NCBI RefSeq assembly: GCF_000802365.1
Contig: NZ_JSZE01000050.1
Span: 1-47,457, forward strand
Origin: Xanthomonas cannabis pv. cannabis
GTDB lineage: Bacteria; Pseudomonadota; Gammaproteobacteria; Xanthomonadales; Xanthomonadaceae
Length of the DNA: 47,457 bases
Direction: 5' to 3'
Shown: positions 45,287-47,457 of the stretch, one piece after another
Numbering within the stretch: the stretch's first letter is position 1
Layout of the letters: each line of letters begins with the position of its first letter
The notes under the pieces: generated by a model
The model's database searches: none
Seen by the model: the letters and a program-made list of their open reading frames with translations, nothing else
What the model was told of the DNA's origin: nothing
Made by a program: the position numbers and the translations under genes

Positions 45287-46257
45287 ATCCTTATGTGTTC
45301 AGCGGGCAGCTGCAGCAGTCCCCAATGCATCAGCAGACGCTGTGGTTGTTCAGCGGCATTGCGCTGGTACTGGTGATTGCCACACTGATTTCCGAGACGC
45401 TGCGCTGGCGTGCGCGCGAACGCCCGAGTGCGGTGCTGGACAACCTGGTCGCACGCATCCGCGCGTGGTGGGTGATGGCGGCGGTGGTCGGCATTGCGTT
45501 CGTGTTCGGCCGCGCCGGCGTCATCGGGCTGTTCGCGCTGGTGTCGTTGTTTGCGCTGCGCGAGTTCATCACCCTGACCCCCACGCGGCGCGGCGATTAC
45601 TACGCGCTGCTGGCCGCGTTCTACATCGTGCTGCCGTGGCAATACGGGCTGGTGTGGACCGGCTGGTACGGCATGTACACGTTGTTGATTCCGGTGTACG
45701 CGTTCCTGGTGCTGCCGATCCTGGCCACCATCGGCGGCGATACCACCGGCTATCTGGAACGCACCGCCAAAGTGCAGTGGGGGCTGATGATCTGCGTGTT
45801 CTGCATCTCGCACGTGCCGGCGTTGTTGAACCTGGACATTCCCGGTTACGCCGGCCGCAATCTGCTGCTGATCGCGTTCCTGGTCATCGTGGTGCAATCG
45901 TCGGACGTGCTGCAGTACGTCTGGGGCAAGCTGGCCGGCCGCCATCTGATCGCGCCGAAGCTGTCGCCGTCCAAGACGGTGGAAGGCTTCATCGGCGGCG
46001 TGCTGTCGGCCAGCCTGCTCGGCATGGCGCTGTGGTGGATCACGCCGTTTGCGCCATGGCACGCGTTTGGGCTGGCGCTGGTGGCCAACCTGATGGGCTT
46101 TTTCGGTGGGCTGGTGATGTCGGCGATCAAGCGCGATCGCGGCATCAAGGACTGGGGCCACATGATCGAAGGTCACGGCGGCGTGCTCGATCGCCTGGAC
46201 TCGGTGTGCTTCGCCGCGCCGGTGTTTTTCCACCTGATTCGTTATGGCTGGGCGTGA
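45283..46257 (+). CDS. ynbB: YnbB-like CDP-diglyceride synthase (CdsA family)
   Basis: 324 aa, about eight transmembrane helices. The full CDS signature is near the C-terminus (SAIKRDRGIKDWGHMIEG followed by HGGVLDRLD, nt 46121-46200), with the conserved SPSKTVEGFIGG before it. It makes the CDP-activated lipid from phosphatidic acid and CTP, the substrate of the ynbA-like enzyme. It overlaps the acyltransferase gene by 4 bp (ATGA). The housekeeping cdsA lies elsewhere, so this copy is dedicated to the operon. Confidence 0.9.
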   Translation: MNPYVFSGQLQQSPMHQQTLWLFSGIALVLVIATLISETLRWRARERPSAVLDNLVARIRAWWVMAAVVGIAFVFGRAGVIGLFALVSLFALREFITLTPTRRGDYYALLAAFYIVLPWQYGLVWTGWYGMYTLLIPVYAFLVLPILATIGGDTTGYLERTAKVQWGLMICVFCISHVPALLNLDIPGYAGRNLLLIAFLVIVVQSSDVLQYVWGKLAGRHLIAPKLSPSKTVEGFIGGVLSASLLGMALWWITPFAPWHAFGLALVANLMGFFGGLVMSAIKRDRGIKDWGHMIEGHGGVLDRLDSVCFAAPVFFHLIRYGWA

Positions 46258-46444
46258 TCGCCTGCAACATTGCTCGTCAGAAGATCGCAACATGTGCATC
46301 GCGTGCCGTTGGCGACCTGCAGCATCGGATCGGCGCAGCGCGTCGGTCGGCCGCCGCGTCTGGCCAACCGGAAGGCTGACCCGCACGAAACCACGCTGTG
46401 ACCGGGAACCCGTGCCCGCACCGTCTGGCAGAAGCACGCTTTTA

Positions 46445-46459
46445 CGAATCCCGAATCCC
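46445..46459. repeat. Tandem GAATCCC intergenic repeat
   Basis: CGAATCCCGAATCCC, the second copy in the window of the word at 19319-19334. It lies 5 bp from the fis stop codon. Confidence 0.55.
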
Positions 46460-46463
46460 AGGC

Positions 46464-46751
<288 letters not shown>

Positions 46752-46852
46752 TCACGAAGCCGGGACGCGTGGCCGGCGAGGGGGAGTGAGTCTAGCGCGT
46801 GACCTCACCGCTCGCCACGCCCATGTGCGCGGCGAGTGCGGGTCGCGTCCGC

Positions 46853-47457
46853 TTAGCGGAAGTCGAAACTGAAGGCGGCCGTGCTCGCGGCCGGTTCGCG
46901 CACCGCGAACGCCACCTGCACCGCCTGGCCCGGCGCAAGCGTGTCCTGCGCGGCCGGCGCCTTGCCCAGATACTCCTGCGGTGTCAGCACGCGGGTGCCG
47001 ATCACCCGCCCGTCGGCATCGGACAACGACAGCTGCAGCCACGGCCAGGCCTGCGCCCAGCGTGCATCGTTGCGGAAACTGGCCTGGACCTGCAGCACTC
47101 CGGCCGCGCCGGGCAGCGGGCGCACATCGCGGGTGAGCAGGGTCAGCGCGGCCGGCTCGCGCCAGGCCGGCAACGTGCAGCGCGCCAGCGTGCAGGCCAC
47201 GCTGACCAGCGGCCGCCAGCGCGCGTTGCCGGCCAGCTGGGCGCGGTCGGCAACGATGATCTGCAGCCCCAGCAACGCCACCAGGCCGATCAACACCGCC
47301 CACTGCCGGCCGCTGGCGCGCAGGCGCGGGCGGGCGAACCCCCGGCGTGCAAACGTGGGAGCGGCGACAGCGGGCAGTGGGTGGAACGGCGGTGCAGGAG
47401 AGGCCGGATCGCCTGCGTCGCTGGTGGGCATGGCGGCCTGTGCGGTGGGGTCGGCCT
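46853..47457 (-). CDS. DUF3426 protein, 5' end outside the window
   Basis: The frame is open from the window edge to the stop at 46853; the Met at 47431 is probably internal. A Pro/Ala-rich linker is followed by one transmembrane helix (WAVLIGLVALLGLQIIVA) and the DUF3426 beta-domain (LQVQASFRNDARWAQAWP, then SLSDADGRVIGTRVLTPQEY). These proteins normally start with a zinc-finger (MJ0042-type) domain, expected beyond the edge. Its position upstream of fis is typical. Function unknown. Confidence 0.87.
   Translation of the reverse strand, partial: ADPTAQAAMPTSDAGDPASPAPPFHPLPAVAAPTFARRGFARPRLRASGRQWAVLIGLVALLGLQIIVADRAQLAGNARWRPLVSVACTLARCTLPAWREPAALTLLTRDVRPLPGAAGVLQVQASFRNDARWAQAWPWLQLSLSDADGRVIGTRVLTPQEYLGKAPAAQDTLAPGQAVQVAFAVREPAASTAAFSFDFR

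Overview
The window is a chromosomal segment of a Xanthomonas-type gammaproteobacterium. The evidence is the high-GC coding bias, a Clp-type CRP homologue beside speD, Coq7 as the ubiquinone hydroxylase, the rplM-rpsI pair, and the fis/purH/purD neighbourhood. The species cannot be fixed from the sequence alone.

Region 1 (1 to about 7.9 kb) is an accessory island. It holds an orphan cytochrome P450 gene of visibly lower GC, a truncated IS3-family element, a 3' tail of an unknown gene, a two-gene anti-phage module of the Gabija type (class 2 OLD nuclease plus UvrD-like helicase, overlapping by 4 bp), and a second, heavily decayed IS3-family element. It abuts trpG directly, and trpE, usually close by, is not in the window.

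Region 2 (7.9 to 19 kb) is core metabolism: trpG, a flavin-reductase-like protein, trpD, trpC overlapped by a HAD phosphatase gene, the global regulator clp, divergent speD, a guanidine-II (mini-ykkC) riboswitch with terminator in front of a sugE/gdx guanidine exporter, coq7, rplM-rpsI, two tRNA genes (Gln-CTG, Met-CAT), rppH, and the iron-storage pair bfd and bfr.

Region 3 (19 to 36 kb) contains a hybrid histidine kinase and a partner response regulator with degenerate GGDEF and EAL domains. After these come DUF4126, DUF6776, bactofilin, erpA, nudC, ampE, a DUF2752/CD225 membrane pair, an MFS-acyltransferase fusion, a LysR regulator divergent from an MFS exporter, and a FUSC/YccS-family membrane protein.

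Region 4 (36 to 47.5 kb) has purD, a lipoprotein, purH, fis and a DUF3426 protein on the minus strand. Between purH and fis, on the plus strand, lies a six- or seven-gene phospholipid operon resembling E. coli ynbABCD: a CDP-alcohol phosphotransferase, an alpha/beta-hydrolase/methyltransferase fusion, a PAP2/dual-specificity phosphatase fusion, a small membrane protein, a PlsC acyltransferase and a CdsA-type CDP-diglyceride synthase. This gene set is complete enough to make and remodel a lipid whose head group is not known to me. It is the most promising under-described system in the window.
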